Assembly: GCF_022524485.1 (NCBI RefSeq) | Contig: NZ_JAKXMK010000019.1 | Location: forward strand, 62,001 to 126,000 | Direction: 5' to 3' | DNA: 64,000 nt | Source: Pseudonocardia alaniniphila | Lineage (GTDB): Bacteria > Actinomycetota > Actinomycetes > Mycobacteriales > Pseudonocardiaceae | Shown here: piece by piece, positions 47,832 through 56,412 of the stretch | Layout: every line of letters begins with the position of its first letter | How positions within the stretch are numbered: the first letter of the stretch is position 1 | Program-made: the position numbers and the translations under genes | Notes under the pieces: generated by a model | Told to the model about the DNA's origin: nothing | Seen by the model: only the letters and a program-made list of their open reading frames with translations | Databases searched by the model: none

Positions 47832-49634
47832 TCAGGCTCCCTTCGATGCGCCGGCCGCGGCTGCGGCCCGCTTGCGATCGGCACCGATCCGCGCCACCGC
47901 ACCGAGGCCGGACAGCGTGGGACTGCTGAACAGCCGGGAGCTGGACGCGAGCGCCACCAGCGGATGGGTCACCAGGAACACGACGACCAGGTCGAGCACG
48001 GTGGACAGGCCCAGGGTGAACGCGAAGCCCTTCACCTGCCCCAGCGCGAGCAGGTACAGCACGGCGGAGGCAAGGAAGCTGACCGCGTCGGCCGACAGGA
48101 TCGTCCGCCGCGCCCGGACCCAGCCTCGTGGGACCGCCGACCGGAACGTGCGGCCCTCGCGCATCTCGTCCTTGAGCCGTTCGAAGAAGATCACGAACGA
48201 GTCGGCGGTGATGCCGATGGCGACGATGAACCCGGCCACCCCGGCGAGGTCGAGCGTGAACCCGATCCACCGCCCGAGCAGCACCAGAACGCCGTAGACG
48301 ATCACGCCGGAGAGCACCAGCGACAGGATCGTCAGCACCCCGAGGATCCGGTAGTAGAAGAGGCAGTAGACGAACACCAGGGCGAGCCCCAGCGCACCCG
48401 CGATCAGGCCCGCTTGCAGCGAGGCCAGCCCGAGCGTGGCCGAGACCGTCTGGGCCTCCGACGACGCGAACGACAGCGGCAGCGAGCCGTACCGCAGGAT
48501 GCCCGCGAGCCGCTGAGCGGACTCCTGGTTGAACTGTCCGGAGATCTCGGTGGGTCCGTAGATCGCGCTCTGGATCGTGGGCGCCGAGACGACCTCGCCG
48601 TCGAGCACGAACGCAGCGCTCTTGCCGATGTTCTGCGAGGTGTACTGGCCCCAGGTCGCGGCACCCTGGCTCTTGAACGTGAGGCTGATGACCCAGCCGG
48701 CGCCCTGGGTGTTCTGCTGCGCGATGGCGTTGTCGATCTGCGTGCCCTCGAGGAAGGCGGGGCCGAGGACGTACTTCTCGGTGCGGTCCTGGCTGCAGGC
48801 GACCAGCGGGCGCGTCGGGTCGTCGTAGCCCTTCAGAGGGTCACGCACGTTGCAGTCCAGGGTGGCCAGCGCCGTCTGCTGGACAGCCGGGTCGGTGCTC
48901 TGGCGGAGCTCGCGGGCCTGGTTGATCTCGGCGGCGAGCTGCGGGTCGGCCGGACCCGCAGGCGTGCCCGATCCCGCGGCCGGCGGAGGAGGCGGAGGCG
49001 GCGCAGGCGTGGGCGGAGGCGTGGGGTTCTGCAGCGGCTGGGTGAAGGCGACCGGGGCGACGCCGCGCTCGACAGGCGCCGACGGGTCGGCCGCGCCCTG
49101 CGGCTGCTGGGCGGGGTTCGCCGGTGCGGCGGGCGGAGGAGCAGCAGGGGCACCCGGCGGGGGTGCCGGAGCGCCGGGAGCGGGGGCGCCCGGCGCGGGG
49201 GCGACCCCACCCGGAGCGGCGGGAGCGCCGCCCGGCGGGGCAGGTGGAGTGGCCGCCACCGGACCGCCGATGACCTCGCGGAACCTCAGCTGCGCGGTCT
49301 GGCCGAGGTCGCGGGCCTGGTCCCCTTCCTGGCCGGGAACCGTGATGGTGAGGTTGCTGCCGTCGAGCACCACCTCGGCGCCGCTGACGCCGAGGCCGTT
49401 GACCCGATCCTCGATGATCTCCTGGGCCTGCAGGAGTTGCTCCCGAGGCGGCTCGGCGCCGGTTTCGGTGCGCGCCTGCAGGGTGACACGCGTGCCACCC
49501 TGCAGGTCGATGCCGAGCTTTGGTGTGGCCCGGCCGTCCCCGGTGAAGAACACCAGTGCGTAGAGCACGACGACGATGCCGAGGAACGCCGCGAGGTAGC
49601 GCCAGGGACGGATCCGACCCGGGGTGGTTGCCAC
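47832..49634 (-). CDS. secD: Protein translocase subunit SecD
   Basis: SecD subunit, 600 residues, with one N-terminal helix, LGIDLQGGTRVTL (about 41-53), the P1 periplasmic domain, and the C-terminal SecD/F block SGQFNQESAQRLAGILRYGSLPL, ILGVLTILSLVLSGVIVYGVLVLL, AGVAGFIVAIGITADSFVIFFERLKDEMREG. A Pro/Ala/Gly-rich segment (about residues 125-230) interrupts the periplasmic domain; similar low-complexity insertions occur in actinobacterial SecD but this one is long. Start is a GTG at 49634. Only 36 bp separate it from yajC. Confidence 0.97.
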   Translation of the reverse strand: MATTPGRIRPWRYLAAFLGIVVVLYALVFFTGDGRATPKLGIDLQGGTRVTLQARTETGAEPPREQLLQAQEIIEDRVNGLGVSGAEVVLDGSNLTITVPGQEGDQARDLGQTAQLRFREVIGGPVAATPPAPPGGAPAAPGGVAPAPGAPAPGAPAPPPGAPAAPPPAAPANPAQQPQGAADPSAPVERGVAPVAFTQPLQNPTPPPTPAPPPPPPPAAGSGTPAGPADPQLAAEINQARELRQSTDPAVQQTALATLDCNVRDPLKGYDDPTRPLVACSQDRTEKYVLGPAFLEGTQIDNAIAQQNTQGAGWVISLTFKSQGAATWGQYTSQNIGKSAAFVLDGEVVSAPTIQSAIYGPTEISGQFNQESAQRLAGILRYGSLPLSFASSEAQTVSATLGLASLQAGLIAGALGLALVFVYCLFYYRILGVLTILSLVLSGVIVYGVLVLLGRWIGFTLDLAGVAGFIVAIGITADSFVIFFERLKDEMREGRTFRSAVPRGWVRARRTILSADAVSFLASAVLYLLALGQVKGFAFTLGLSTVLDLVVVFLVTHPLVALASSSRLFSSPTLSGLGAVARIGADRKRAAAAAGASKGA

Positions 49635-49670
49635 TGCTACAGATCTCTTCCTGTCAGTACGCCCGCATCG

Positions 49671-50078
49671 TCAGTTGCGGGAGGAGCCGTTCGCGGAGTC
49701 GTCCTTCTCCAACGATGGCGCCTTGTCCAGCGACGGCGACGCGTCGGGCGTCGGATCGGCCGGCGCCACCGGGGCCGGCGGCGCGTCGATCACGGTCGGC
49801 TCCTCCACCGGGTCGTGGTGGGTCACCTTCTCCCGGATCGCGGCGCGCAGCCAGGTGGTGACCACGCCGTCCGCGATCTCGAGGTCGACGGTGTCCTCGT
49901 AGGAGGCGTCGATGACCGTGCCGCGGAGACCGGACGTGGTCACGACCACGTCGCCGTTCTCCAGCGACTGCTGAAGCGCCTGTGTCTCCGCCATCTGCCG
50001 GCGCTGGCGCCGGCCGGACAGGAAGATCGGGATGAACAGCAGCAGGATGAGTAGTGGGAACAGCAGCGAGAGGTCCAT
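49671..50078 (-). CDS. yajC: Preprotein translocase subunit YajC
   Basis: A 135-residue protein with one N-terminal helix (LLFPLLILLLFIPIFLSGRRQRRQM, residues 4-28) and the YajC core GDVVVTTSGLRGTVIDASYEDTVDLEIADGVVTTWLRAAIREKV (about 42-85), followed by a Pro/Asp-rich acidic tail. It joins the SecDF complex in the membrane. First gene of yajC-secD-secF, 51 bp after ruvB on the same strand. Confidence 0.95.
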   Translation of the reverse strand: MDLSLLFPLLILLLFIPIFLSGRRQRRQMAETQALQQSLENGDVVVTTSGLRGTVIDASYEDTVDLEIADGVVTTWLRAAIREKVTHHDPVEEPTVIDAPPAPVAPADPTPDASPSLDKAPSLEKDDSANGSSRN

Positions 50079-50129
50079 GGTCTCCGTATCTCCGCACGTC
50101 GAGAGCCACCAGAGTCTGCCAGCCCCCGC

Positions 50130-51161
50130 TCAGAACAACGCGGGAGGGCCACCCGGGGTGACGTCCGGCGGCGCAGCGATGCCCAGATGTGACCAGGCCG
50201 CCGCCGTGGCTACCCGTCCCCGGGGGGTGCGGGCCAGCATTCCGGCCCTTACCAGGTACGGCTCGCAGACCTCTTCGACCGTACCGGGTTCCTCGCCGAC
50301 TGCGACAGCAAGCGTCGAAACGCCCACGGGCCCGCCGCCGAACGACCGGACCAGCGCCCCCAGGACCGCGCGGTCCAGCCGGTCGAGGCCCAGCTCGTCG
50401 ACGTCGTAGACGGCCAGGGCGTCCCGGGCCACCTCCCTGGTGACGGCGCCGTCGGCGCGCACCTGGGCGAAGTCCCGCACGCGGCGCAGGAGTCGGTTGG
50501 CGATACGCGGGGTGCCCCGGGACCTGCCCGCGATCTCGTGGGCACCGTCACGGCGCAGATCGACATCGAGGATCACCGCGGCACGGCGCAGCACGAGCTC
50601 CAGTTCCGCCGGCTCGTAGAACTCCATATGGGCGGTGAAACCGAACCTGTCGCGCAGCGGACCGGTGAGCGCCCCCGACCGGGTGGTGGCCCCGACCAGC
50701 GTGAACGGTGCGATCTCCAGCGGAATGGACGTGGCGCCCGGGCCCTTCCCCACCACCACGTCGACCCGGAAGTCCTCCATCGCGAGGTAGAGCATCTCCT
50801 CGGCGGGCCGGGCGATCCGGTGGATCTCGTCGATGAAGAGGACGTCGCCTGCCTCGAGGTTGGACAGCATCGCGGCGAGGTCGCCTGCGCGTTCCAGCGC
50901 CGGGCCCGACGTCAGCCGGATCGCGGCACCCATCTCGGCGGCGACGATCAGCGCGAGGCTCGTCTTGCCCAGCCCCGGCGGGCCCGACAGCAGGATGTGG
51001 TCGGGTGGGTCACCGCGCCGCCGCGCCCCCTCCAGCACCAGCTCCAGCTGCTCGCGGACCCGCGGCTGCCCGATGAACTCGGTGAGGGAACGAGGCCGCA
51101 GGCTGGCATCGACCTCCAGGTCTTCGGGCTCGGGCCCCGGCGTGAGTGCGACGTCGTTCAT
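50130..51161 (-). CDS. ruvB: Holliday junction branch-migration ATPase RuvB
   Basis: AAA+ motor of the RuvAB complex, 343 residues. Motifs are RPRSLTEFIGQPRVREQLELVLEGAR, Walker A LLSGPPGLGKTSLALIVAAEMG (about residues 56-77), Walker B VLFIDEIHRIARPAEEMLYLAMEDFRVDVVVG, sensor LVGATTRSGALTGPLRDRFG and the C-terminal winged helix. The ATG at 51161 (MNDVALTPG) is preferred to an in-frame ATG 21 bp upstream. It is 28 bp from ruvA and is translated from the LexA-boxed ruvC-A-B transcript. Confidence 0.97.
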   Translation of the reverse strand: MNDVALTPGPEPEDLEVDASLRPRSLTEFIGQPRVREQLELVLEGARRRGDPPDHILLSGPPGLGKTSLALIVAAEMGAAIRLTSGPALERAGDLAAMLSNLEAGDVLFIDEIHRIARPAEEMLYLAMEDFRVDVVVGKGPGATSIPLEIAPFTLVGATTRSGALTGPLRDRFGFTAHMEFYEPAELELVLRRAAVILDVDLRRDGAHEIAGRSRGTPRIANRLLRRVRDFAQVRADGAVTREVARDALAVYDVDELGLDRLDRAVLGALVRSFGGGPVGVSTLAVAVGEEPGTVEEVCEPYLVRAGMLARTPRGRVATAAAWSHLGIAAPPDVTPGGPPALF

Positions 51162-51189
51162 CGCGGTCCCCCGCCCGAGCACGTTGTCC

Positions 51190-51795
51190 TCATCGGGACC
51201 TGCCCAGGCGCGTCAGCGCCGCCCGCAGGAGCGTGCTGGCGTCCGCGTCGGCCTCACCGGCCAGCACCGCGTCCACCGCCTGCTCCGCGGGCTTCGCGGT
51301 GAAGCCGAGCCCGACGAGGGCCTCCACCACCTGGTCACGACGCGGGTTCGCGCTGTTCAGCGCCGCCGACGGCACTGCGGCCGGCGCGGCCGCCGATGCC
51401 ACCACCTTGTCGCGCAGCTCCAGCACCAGTCGTTCCGCGCCCTTGCGCCCGATGCCGGGCACGCGGGTGATCGTCGTCAGGTCACCGTCGACGAGCGCGC
51501 GGCGCAGCACGTCCGGCGCGAGCACGGCGAGGGTGGCGAGCGCCGTGCGCGGTCCGATGCCGCTGACCGTCTGTAGCAGCCCGAAGAGCTCGCGCTCCTC
51601 GTCGTTGGCGAAACCGAACAGGGTGAGGGATTCCTCCCGCACCACGAGCGCCGTGGCGAGCCGGCTGGGCTGCCCCCGTCGCAGCCCGGCCAGAGTGCTG
51701 GGGGTGGCGTGCACGGCCAGGCCGACGCCCCCCACCTCGACGACGGCGTGGTCCAGGCCGATCTCCAGCACCTCACCGCGCACCGAACTGATCAC
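51190..51795 (-). CDS. ruvA: Holliday junction DNA helicase subunit RuvA
   Basis: Tetrameric junction-binding protein, 201 residues. The N-terminal OB domain begins MISSVRGEVLEIGLDHAVVEVGGVGLAVHATPSTLAGL; helix-hairpin-helix motifs are LLQTVSGIGPRTALATLAVL and ITRVPGIGRKGAERLVLELRDKV (about residues 70-132); domain III ends LVGLGFTAKPAEQAVDAVL. The GTG at 51795 overlaps the ruvC stop in GTGA, coupling the two. Confidence 0.96.
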   Translation of the reverse strand: MISSVRGEVLEIGLDHAVVEVGGVGLAVHATPSTLAGLRRGQPSRLATALVVREESLTLFGFANDEERELFGLLQTVSGIGPRTALATLAVLAPDVLRRALVDGDLTTITRVPGIGRKGAERLVLELRDKVVASAAAPAAVPSAALNSANPRRDQVVEALVGLGFTAKPAEQAVDAVLAGEADADASTLLRAALTRLGRSR

Positions 51796-52385
51796 GATGC
51801 CTCCCCTGCGGCCTTCGCCGCTGCCGCCTTCGCCGCTGCCGCGGCCACCCGTGCCTTGTGGGCCCGCGCCAACTCGGCCGACCGGGCCTGCGCCTGGGCC
51901 ATCCGGTCCAGCATGGGCGCTCGCCAGCAATGGCAGATCGCGAGGGCCAGCGCGTCGGCCGCGTCGGCGGGCCGCGGTGCCTCGGCGAGCTTGAGCAGGC
52001 GGGTGACCATCGTGGTGACCTGCTCCTTGCCCGCCCGGCCCTCGCCCGTGACGGCAGCCTTCACCTCACTGGGCGTGTGGAACGCGACCGGCAGTCCGGC
52101 CCGGGCCGCGAGCAGCGCGACGACCCCGCTGGCCTGCGCCGTGCCCATCACCGTGCGGACGTTGTGCTGGCTGAACACGCGCTCGATCGCCACCACGTCG
52201 GGCCGGTACCGCTCGATCCAGTCCTCGACCACCGCACCGACCGCCAGCAGCCGCTCCGCGATCGGGGCGTCCGCAGGCGTCCGCACGACGTCGACAGCCA
52301 CGCAGCGCACGGTGCGCCCACCGGCACCGTCGACGACGCCGAGCCCGCACCGGGTGAGCCCCGGGTCGACGCCGAGCACCCGCAC
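51792..52385 (-). CDS. ruvC: Crossover junction endodeoxyribonuclease RuvC
   Basis: Holliday-junction resolvase, 197 residues. Catalytic acidic residues sit in RVLGVDPGLTRCGLGVVDG (first Asp), VVAIERVFSQHNVRTVMGTAQASGV (Glu), and ADAADALALAICHCW (terminal Asp residues). The last 40 residues are Ala/Lys-rich. The GTG at 52385 follows GAGGAG by 5 nt. A LexA box lies 16 bp upstream, so the ruvCAB operon is probably SOS-induced as in M. tuberculosis. Confidence 0.96.
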   Translation of the reverse strand: MRVLGVDPGLTRCGLGVVDGAGGRTVRCVAVDVVRTPADAPIAERLLAVGAVVEDWIERYRPDVVAIERVFSQHNVRTVMGTAQASGVVALLAARAGLPVAFHTPSEVKAAVTGEGRAGKEQVTTMVTRLLKLAEAPRPADAADALALAICHCWRAPMLDRMAQAQARSAELARAHKARVAAAAAKAAAAKAAGEAS

Positions 52386-52400
52386 ACCATCTCCTCACGC

Positions 52401-52416
52401 GCGAACAGCCGTTCGA
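52401..52416 (-). promoter_or_regulatory. LexA (SOS) box upstream of ruvC
   Basis: GCGAACAGCCGTTCGA fits the SOS consensus CGAACRNNYGTTCG over its core and lies 16 bp before the ruvC GTG. The dyad is complete apart from its first base. Confidence 0.8.
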
Positions 52417-52553
52417 GGGGGCAGGCTACCGGCGTGCGATCGGGCGCTCGCGGGGGCGCGCCGTCCGCGGGCCGGGTACTTCCTCAGCGGTCCGTGCGAC
52501 CGTCGCCACCGCACACCCGTGTGGGACGACACTTCTCGACGCAGGGAGCGAGC

Positions 52554-53045
52554 ATGTCAGCAGTCGATCATCTCGGCACGTACCTCAACGACCACCTCGG
52601 CGGCGCCAACGCGGGGGTCGAGATGGCGCGCCAGCTCGAGGAGGCCGTCCGGGGCACTCCGTACGCGGCCGCCCTCGGGCCGATCGCCACGGACATCGAG
52701 GAGGACCTCGAGACGCTGCGTGGCCTCGTCGACGAGGTGGGGGTCGGCCAGAACCCCGTGAAACAGGCCGTCGGCTGGGTCGTGGAGAAGGCGCATCGGA
52801 TCGGTGTCCACGAGCGGATGGCCGGCAGCCGGGACCTGTCGCTGCTGCTGCAGGCCGAGAGCCTCGGACTCGGCGTGGAGGGCAAACTCGCGCTCTGGCT
52901 GGCGCTGATGGAGGTGGTCCCCGCCCACCCGCAGCTCACCACCGTCGACCTGCCGGCTTTGGCGGAACGGGCCCGGGACCAGCGGCGCCGGCTGGAGATC
53001 GCCCGGCTCGGCGCCGCCCGTGCCGCTTTCACCTCCGACGACTGA
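52554..53045 (+). CDS. Hypothetical helical (ferritin-like bundle?) protein
   Basis: A 163-residue, Leu/Glu/Ala-rich, probably all-helical protein starting MSAVDHLGTYLNDHLGGANAGVEMARQLEEAVRG after GGGAG at 6 nt. Conserved-looking features are the TYLNDHLGGANAGVEM opening and KAHRIGVHERMAGSRDLSLLLQAESLGLGVEGKLALWLALMEVV (about residues 80-123). The opening resembles a group of actinobacterial proteins predicted to be four-helix ferritin-like bundles, but the diiron Glu/His ligands are not clearly all present. Function unknown. It is divergent from ruvC and convergent with the VOC gene. Confidence 0.78.
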   Translation: MSAVDHLGTYLNDHLGGANAGVEMARQLEEAVRGTPYAAALGPIATDIEEDLETLRGLVDEVGVGQNPVKQAVGWVVEKAHRIGVHERMAGSRDLSLLLQAESLGLGVEGKLALWLALMEVVPAHPQLTTVDLPALAERARDQRRRLEIARLGAARAAFTSDD

Positions 53046-53072
53046 CCGGACGCCCCTTCCGCCACCGCTGGG

Positions 53073-53501
53073 TCAGGCCGTGGTCTGGGACAGGCTGAAC
53101 CAGTTGCCGGAGTCGTCGCGGAACAGGGCCTCGATCCCGTACGGGCGCCGCGCGGGCTCCTGCGTGAACACGACACCGCGAGCGGAGAGCTCCTCGTAGG
53201 TCTTCTGGCAGTCGTCGGTGTTCATCACGCCCGCGCCCAGCGCGCCCTTCGCGACGAGGGCGCGGATCTGGTCAGCGGTGTCCGGATCGTGGCCCATTCC
53301 GACGGCGGCGAGGATGATCTCCAGGCCGGGCTGGTCGGGCGGGCCGACGGTCAGCCAGCGGAAGCCCTCGCCCGCACCTTCGAACTCCGCGCCCATCGTG
53401 ACGTCGTTGCGCACCTCGAAGCCGAGCTTCTCGGTGTAGAACTCCTTGGCCGAGTCCTGGTCGAGCACGTACACGGTGGTGTGCGACATCCTGCTGATCA
53501 T
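53073..53501 (-). CDS. VOC (glyoxalase/bleomycin-resistance)-family protein
   Basis: A 142-residue vicinal-oxygen-chelate protein. It starts MISRMSHTTVYVLDQDSAKEFYTEKLGFEVRNDVTMG, and has FRWLTVGPPDQPGLEIIL, YEELSARGVVFTQEPARRPYGIEALFRDDSGNWFSLSQTT. The metal-site residues H (residue 7) and E (in IEALF) are in place for a metal-binding VOC fold. Substrate unknown; it could be a lyase or a binding protein. It is 37 bp downstream of the AraC regulator and probably co-transcribed with it. Confidence 0.9.
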   Translation of the reverse strand: MISRMSHTTVYVLDQDSAKEFYTEKLGFEVRNDVTMGAEFEGAGEGFRWLTVGPPDQPGLEIILAAVGMGHDPDTADQIRALVAKGALGAGVMNTDDCQKTYEELSARGVVFTQEPARRPYGIEALFRDDSGNWFSLSQTTA

Positions 53502-53538
53502 CTGGCCCTCCGGTCGATCACGGTGTGTGCCGCAGACG

Positions 53539-53982
53539 CTAGGGCCGCTCCACCGGTGCGGGCTTCTCCGCGATTGCGGTGGTGGCGCCGGGCCGCCCCC
53601 ATGCCATGACGAAGTAGTCCGGCACCCGCGGAGCCGCCCTCTCGGCGTGCACCTTGCGGTACGCCGTGGGGGACGCACCCACGAGCTCGGAGAAGCGGGC
53701 GCTGAACGAGCCGAGGCTCGTGAACCCGACGAGGTGGCAGATCTCGGTGACGGTGAGGTCGGCCGAACGCAGGAGGTCCTGCGCCCGCTCCACCCGCCTG
53801 CGTGTGAGGTACTGGCCGGGCGTCTCACCGTAGGCCGCGCGGAACCCGCGGGCGAAGTGGTAGCGGGAGAAGCCCGCGGCGCGGGCCATGTCGTCGAGAT
53901 CGAGCGGCTCGGCGTAATAGCGGTCGATCAGGTCGCGCGCTCGCCGCAGGTGGAACACCGCCGGCACAACAGGACCATTCAC
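53539..53982 (-). CDS. AraC-family transcriptional regulator
   Basis: A 147-residue AraC protein made mainly of the DNA-binding domain. The two HTH motifs are DLIDRYYAEPLDLDDMARAAGFSRYHFARGFRAAYGETPGQYLTRRRVERAQDLL (about residues 14-68) and LTVTEICHLVGFTSLGSFSARFSELVGASPTAYRKVHA. The GTG at 53982, after GGAGG with 8-nt spacing, is chosen; longer upstream starts would add sequence without similarity. It lacks the usual sensor domain, so it may respond through its level or a partner. The VOC gene is directly downstream. Confidence 0.88.
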   Translation of the reverse strand: MNGPVVPAVFHLRRARDLIDRYYAEPLDLDDMARAAGFSRYHFARGFRAAYGETPGQYLTRRRVERAQDLLRSADLTVTEICHLVGFTSLGSFSARFSELVGASPTAYRKVHAERAAPRVPDYFVMAWGRPGATTAIAEKPAPVERP

Positions 53983-54109
53983 CTGCGCATCCTCCCGTAC
54001 TTTCGTCGCCGTCCCCTGTGCGACACCGAACGGAAACCCACTGGTGGCATGCCGGGTGCCCAGCCGCTGATCCGGGTTCACCCGCGCGCCGCCGCCGTAC
54101 GCTCCGACG

Positions 54110-54688
54110 ATGCGCGACGGCCGGATCCTGCTGCGTGAGTTCCTGCGCGCCCCCACCCAGGTCGCCACCGTGACGGCGAGCTCGGAGGCGCTCGTCGCCA
54201 CGATGCTCGCACCACACGTGATCGGCGATGGATCCGTGGTCGTCGAGCTCGGGGCCGGGACGGGTCACGTCACCGACACCCTGCAGCGCAGGCTGGCCGG
54301 GCGCGGCCGCCACATCGCCATCGAGATCAACCCGACGCTGGCGCGCAGGCTCGCCGCCCGACACCCCGCTGTCACCGTCGTGTGCGCCGACGCCGCCGAG
54401 CTCCCCGACGTGTTGCGGACCCACGGGGTCGCGAAGGCCGACTCGATCTGCAGCCTCCTGCCCTGGGCCGCCTACGCATCCGCACCGATCCCCGCCATCT
54501 CCGCCGCGGCCCTCGCCCCGACCGGCACCTTCACCCAGGTCTCGCTGCTGGTGACCCATCTGCTGCCCCCGGCCCGCCGCCAGGAGCGCGACCTCCGGGC
54601 GGCCTTCGCCGAACTCACGGTCAGCCCGCCGGTCTGGCGCAACCTCCCCCCGGCCCGCGTCCTCGCCGGACGGCGCCCGAGAACCTGA
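54110..54688 (+). CDS. Class I SAM-dependent methyltransferase (phospholipid-N-methyltransferase-like)
   Basis: A 192-residue methyltransferase with the opening RDGRILLREFLRAPTQVATVTASSEALVATMLAP seen in PmtA-type phospholipid methyltransferases and the SAM motif VVVELGAGTGHVTDTLQRRL (about residues 43-62), VVCADAAELP and ICSLLPWAAY, which resembles the family's post-motif region. Whether it acts on phosphatidylethanolamine is not shown. ATG at 54110 is 127 bp from the divergent AraC gene. A stem-loop follows the stop. Confidence 0.82.
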   Translation: MRDGRILLREFLRAPTQVATVTASSEALVATMLAPHVIGDGSVVVELGAGTGHVTDTLQRRLAGRGRHIAIEINPTLARRLAARHPAVTVVCADAAELPDVLRTHGVAKADSICSLLPWAAYASAPIPAISAAALAPTGTFTQVSLLVTHLLPPARRQERDLRAAFAELTVSPPVWRNLPPARVLAGRRPRT

Positions 54689-54689
54689 G

Positions 54690-54711
54690 GACGGCGTAGA
54701 AGCACGCCGTC
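54690..54711 (+). terminator. Stem-loop after the methyltransferase gene
   Basis: GACGGCGT (54690-54697) pairs perfectly with ACGCCGTC (54704-54711) around AGAAGC, starting 2 bp after the stop codon. It separates the methyltransferase from the repeat array. Confidence 0.7.
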
Positions 54712-54853
54712 ACGCCCCGGGCACCCGGCGCGCGCGATCGGCGGCCGAGCCAACTCGACACGCGCGGCACCGGCGCTCCCGGCACGGGTCGAGGCGGCCC
54801 CGCCGGACACGCTTCCCCGGCCGGCCCCTGGCACGCGGCCGGGGAAGCCAGCC

Positions 54854-56310
54854 GGGGACCGGCAACCGTGCCACACCCTGCTCCGCGTCCCGAAATGGTG
54901 ATCAACACCCGGAGGAGCCACACCACCGGTGCTCGGCGGCGTACGCCAGGTCATGATCACCGAACGGGGGTCGGGAACCGCGCCACACACGGCGCCAAGG
55001 CCCGAAATGACGATCAACGCCGGAGGCCCGCCGTGCAGACACAGGCACACCAGCCGGAGGTCGGCGACCGCGCTCCACACCGCTCCAGGGGTGACGATCG
55101 ATGCCGGAGGCCCGCCGTGTAGGCACAGGCACACCAGCGGAGGTCGGCGACCGCGCTCCAGACGGCTCCGCCGAGCGCGGTGTTGGCGGGCGGGCCGGAC
55201 GGTGGCGCCCGGACCGGGGCCCGGCGCCGTGGGATGGGCCGGCCTGTCGACCAGCAGATTCATCGCCGGGTCTCCAGCGGTGATGAAGGCCGGGGCCGGG
55301 CCGCACCTGCAACGGTTCCTGCGGCACCAGCCCGTGCCACATCAAGATCGCCATTCCGGGACCGGCAACCGCCCTACACACAGCTCCAGGTCCTGGAACG
55401 GCGATCATCACCGGCGGCCGTCCGGCACAGTCCCTGGGCTGCCGGCCCCGTTCCTCGGTCGCGACCGCCAGCCGGACCTCGGCCACGCCGCCTCCTTCAA
55501 GCGCAGTTTCTGCCCGCGGTACGGACGGTGGGTCACATCCAACGGCCCGGGGCGCGCGGCGCCTCGGATCAGCCGGCCACCGGTCGACCAGCAGTTCATC
55601 GCCGCGTCCCACATGGCGCCCAACACCGGGGTCGGCCGCACCTGCACCAGCCCCCAGGGGCACCAGGCCGGTGCAAGCCAAGATCACCACCCGGGGACCG
55701 GCAACCGCGCCACACACACCGCCACGTCCCCAAACAGCGATCACCACCAGTGGCGGGCACACTCACCAGCGCTCCGCGGCGGATACAGCCATGATCACCA
55801 AACCGGGGTCGGCAACCGCGCTCTACACGCCTCCGCGTCCCCAAACGGGGATCATCACCCGTGGCAGCCGACGCCAACCAGCGCGCCGCCGCGGATACCC
55901 AGCCATGATCACCAAACGGGGGTCGGCAACCGCGCTCTACCCAGCTCCGCGTCCCCAAATGGCGATCATCACCCGAGGCGGCCACACCAACCCGTACTCC
56001 GCGCCAGATACCCGGCCATGATCACCAAACGGGGGTCGAGAACCGTGCTCTACCCAGCTCCGCGTCCCCAAACGGTGATCAACGCCCGCGGCGACCACGC
56101 CAACCAGTCCCCGCGACCGACGCCCACTCGTGATCACCAAACGGGGACCGGGACCCGCCAGGCACACCGCTCCACGTCCCGAAACAGCGATCACCACCCG
56201 TGGCGACCACGCCCACCAGCGCGCCGCCGCGGATACCCGGCCCTGATCACCAAACGCGGGTCGGCAACCACGCTCTACCCAGCTCCGCGTCCCCAAATGG
56301 TGATCATCGT
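54854..56310. repeat. Tandem array of about eleven ~67-bp dyad units
   Basis: Noncoding array. A unit starts TGATCACCAAACGGGG, passes through GGCAACCGCGCTCTAC and CTCCGCGTCCCCAAA, and ends GGCGATCATCACC. Clear copies begin at 54955, 55346, 55682, 55793, 55907, 56020, 56132 and 56245; degenerate or partial copies lie near 54854, 55057 and 55138. From 55682 the spacing is 111-114 bp with a conserved ~45-bp linker. TGATCACCA on the left is complementary to TGGTGATCA on the right (exact in the last copy), with inner GGGG/CCCC, so each unit can fold into a hairpin. Periods that are not multiples of three argue against a protein. The 100 bp after the array to the MOSC start show nothing else. Confidence 0.85.
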
Positions 56311-56412
56311 TCGAGGCGAGAGGCTCGGGGCCCGGCACCCGGGGAGCGCGCCCCCGGGAGCCGGGGCAGCGGGCCGAGCTGCCGGGGGTCGGTCGGAGGT
56401 AGCGTCGGTGTC

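Noticed and set aside
54854..56310. CRISPR array
   Set aside because: Units are ~67 bp with internal dyad, the linkers between them are conserved instead of unique, and no cas genes are present.
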